NCBI GenBank assembly: GCA_937773605.1
Contig: CALJVP010000007.1
Location: 1 to 64,000, forward strand
Length of the DNA stretch: 64,000 nucleotides
From: an uncultured SAR86 cluster bacterium
GTDB taxonomy: Bacteria; Pseudomonadota; Gammaproteobacteria; Magnimaribacterales; Magnimaribacteraceae
Direction of reading: 5' to 3'
Shown here piece after piece: positions 62,249 through 64,000 of this stretch; the stretch's first letter is position 1, and each line of letters opens with the position of its first letter. The notes below the pieces were generated by a model. It was not told where the DNA came from, ran no database searches, and was given only the letters and a program-made list of their open reading frames with translations. Made by a program: the position numbers and the translations under genes.

Positions 62249-64000
62249 TGGCTGATAAAACTTCACAACTAACTAGCTTCAAGCTCTACGCAAGGCTCTT
62301 GTCTTATGTTTTGCCTTATATACCTCAATTTATAATAAGCATCTTAGGTTTTGCTATTTTTTCAGGCTCGCAAGTAGCTGCAGCTGAGTGGTTAAAACAA
62401 GTGATTGATTTTGTAAATAATCCTGTTGATGATTTTAGACTTCTACTTCCATTGGCTTTAATTATTATTGCACTTATAAGGGGTCTGGGGTTTTTTGTAG
62501 GCAATTACCTTCTGGCATCAATATCTAATCGATTAGTACATAACCTCAGAACAGACTTATTTATTAAATTAACTGTTCTACCAAGCTCATTTTTTGACCA
62601 ACAATCGTCAGGCCATCTTATTTCAAGAATTACCTTCAATGTTATGCAAGTAACGGGTGCTGCCACTAACGCTCTTAAGATCCTCATAAGAGAGGGCCTC
62701 TTAGTCATCGGGCTTATAAGTTATCTTATGTATTTAAATTGGAAATTGGCTTTGTTCCTCTTCATTGCAGCGCCTTTCATAGCTGTTATTGTTGGTTTTG
62801 CCGCTAGAAGATTAAGAAAAATCAGTAGTAAAATTCAAACTGCAATGGGAGATGTCACCCATGTTGCCTCAGAAACGATTAATGGGTATAGAGAAGTAAA
62901 ATCTTTCGGTGGTGAAGATTATGAAATTAACCGATTCAAAGATGCCAGCGACAACAACCGAAAGCAAAACCTCAAATTAGAAGCAACAAACTCCATTGCA
63001 TCGCCTTTAGTGCAAGTTTTTGTCTCAGCAGCTCTAGCCTTAATTACCTGGTTGGCTTTAGACACATCTGTTGTCACCACTATGTCGCCTGGAACTTTTA
63101 TAGCCTTCTTTAGTGCAGCGGGGATGTTGGCAAAGCCGGTTAGGCAGTTATCTGAAATAAATAGCCAAATACAAAAAGGTCTTGCCGCAGCTTCAGATAT
63201 ATTCAATCAACTTGATGAAGAGCCGGAGTTAAATCAAGGCAAGTATGAATCACAGTTAGTTGAAGGTTCAATTAGCTTTCAAAATCTCTCTTTTTCGTAC
63301 AAAGATAACCTTGGAAAGGGGAGTAGAGTACTAGAAGATATTAATTTAGAAATTTCATCTGGTGAAACAATAGCTTTCGTAGGTAAATCCGGAGCTGGAA
63401 AAACAACTTTATTGAGTTTATTGCCTAGATTCTATGAAGGATATGAGGGGCAGATATTGCTGGACGGAGTTCCTCTTGAAGATTATGAACTTAAGAACCT
63501 TAGATCTCATATATCGCTTGTTAGTCAGAACATAACTTTATTTAACGATACTATCTCTAATAATATTTCTTACGGATTACCTGAAACAGACATTGAATTG
63601 ATTAAGAAAGCAGCAGAGAAAGCCAATGCAGATGAATTTATTAGAACAATGTCAGATGGTTACAACACTCTTGCAGGAGATGACGGGGTATTATTATCCG
63701 GTGGGCAAAGACAGAGGATAGCTATCGCAAGGGCTATCTTAAAAGATTCACCTATATTGATACTTGATGAAGCAACTTCAGCACTAGATTCTGAATCAGA
63801 AAATGTAATACAAGATGCCATGATGAACTTAACGAAAGGCAGAACCACTCTTATAATAGCTCACAGATTATCAACCATAGAGAGTGCAGATAAAATAGTT
63901 GTTCTTGATCAAGGCAATATAGCAGAGACAGGAACTCATTCTGACCTTATAGAGAAAGATGGTATATACGCAGAGCTTCACAAGAATCAATTTAAAGACG
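62248..64000 (+). CDS. msbA: Lipid A export ABC transporter MsbA, 3' end outside window
   Basis: The frame starts at ATG 62248 and is still open at base 64000, giving 584 residues, nearly the whole of a normal MsbA (about 580-600). The N-terminal half has six TM helices with the MsbA-like SSFFDQQSSGHLISRITFNVMQV. The ATPase has Walker A GKSGAGKTT, signature LSGGQRQRIAIARAI, Walker B ILILDEATSALD and H-loop IAHRLST. It flips core-lipid A and phospholipids across the inner membrane. It is coupled to lolD; lpxK would be expected next. Confidence 0.92.
   Translation, partial: MADKTSQLTSFKLYARLLSYVLPYIPQFIISILGFAIFSGSQVAAAEWLKQVIDFVNNPVDDFRLLLPLALIIIALIRGLGFFVGNYLLASISNRLVHNLRTDLFIKLTVLPSSFFDQQSSGHLISRITFNVMQVTGAATNALKILIREGLLVIGLISYLMYLNWKLALFLFIAAPFIAVIVGFAARRLRKISSKIQTAMGDVTHVASETINGYREVKSFGGEDYEINRFKDASDNNRKQNLKLEATNSIASPLVQVFVSAALALITWLALDTSVVTTMSPGTFIAFFSAAGMLAKPVRQLSEINSQIQKGLAAASDIFNQLDEEPELNQGKYESQLVEGSISFQNLSFSYKDNLGKGSRVLEDINLEISSGETIAFVGKSGAGKTTLLSLLPRFYEGYEGQILLDGVPLEDYELKNLRSHISLVSQNITLFNDTISNNISYGLPETDIELIKKAAEKANADEFIRTMSDGYNTLAGDDGVLLSGGQRQRIAIARAILKDSPILILDEATSALDSESENVIQDAMMNLTKGRTTLIIAHRLSTIESADKIVVLDQGNIAETGTHSDLIEKDGIYAELHKNQFKD

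Overview
The window is AT-rich chromosomal DNA from a free-living, Gram-negative marine gammaproteobacterium, most like the SAR86 group. The supporting evidence is slyX, csrA followed by tRNA-Arg(ACG), lolA next to ftsK, lolC-lolD-msbA, heptosyltransferase I and tRNAs with an encoded CCA end. Genes are tightly packed, with many 1-14 bp overlaps and short spacers. The SAR86 assignment is an inference from gene content and base composition, not from a marker tree.

Layout. 0-8 kb: end of an unknown gene, slyX, tRNA-Ser(GGA), DNA photolyase, a DUF169 protein, a RimB-RimK fusion, an HSDL2-like SDR, a frameshifted SRPBCC gene, csrA, tRNA-Arg(ACG), a SnoaL-like protein and phosphatidylcholine synthase. 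8-14 kb: a two-domain 2OG-Fe(II) oxygenase, tRNA-Gly(TCC), a metallo-beta-lactamase-fold hydrolase, an epoxide hydrolase and a large secreted zinc metalloprotease. 14.3-20.5 kb: a frameshifted D-aminoacylase-type amidohydrolase, an Smr peptide, TauD, a dihydroorotase-like enzyme and PhyH in one direction, then a nitronate monooxygenase. 20.5-25.4 kb: UMF1 transporter, GDPD, alpha/beta hydrolase, acyltransferase and TorF-like porin. 25.5-31.2 kb: acyl-CoA and fatty-acid type enzymes with sohB, an AcuI-like reductase, a second NMO, enoyl-CoA hydratase and trxB. 31.3-36.8 kb: ftsK, a secreted phosphodiesterase, lolA and serS. 37-40.2 kb: a large Oar-like TonB-dependent receptor broken by three single-base shifts. 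40.2-44 kb: nucleoside salvage (sugar/adenosine kinase, CNT transporter, tdk) plus an IPNS-like oxygenase. 44-48 kb: MATE pump, enoyl-CoA hydratase, GST, DUF2147, GFA and tRNA-Ser(TGA). 48.1-49.05 kb: a gene-poor decayed segment with a DUF4177-like remnant and 71-bp direct repeats. 49-54 kb: small secreted protein, SnoaL-like protein, esterase, heptosyltransferase I, 2OG oxygenase, DsbA-like protein and LOG protein. 54.1-54.4 kb: an unexplained GGA-rich intergenic stretch. 54.4-64 kb: thpR, trpS, an unknown gene, an MFS transporter, a DECR-like SDR, a coniferyl-aldehyde-type dehydrogenase, lolC, lolD and msbA (cut by the window end).

Themes. Six Fe(II)/2-oxoglutarate oxygenase domains lie in 64 kb. 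Many SDR, enoyl-CoA, NMO and hydrolase genes point to breakdown of lipids and other organic matter. Envelope functions are well represented (Lol, MsbA, WaaC, porin, TBDT, Pcs, GDPD). CsrA and a RimK-type ribosome modifier point to translational control.

Caution. Several otherwise well-preserved genes carry single-base frame breaks, mostly at short homopolymers. This may be sequence error as much as real decay. I found no CRISPR array, prophage, insertion sequence or defence island. The least explained parts are 48.1-49.05 kb and 54.14-54.40 kb.
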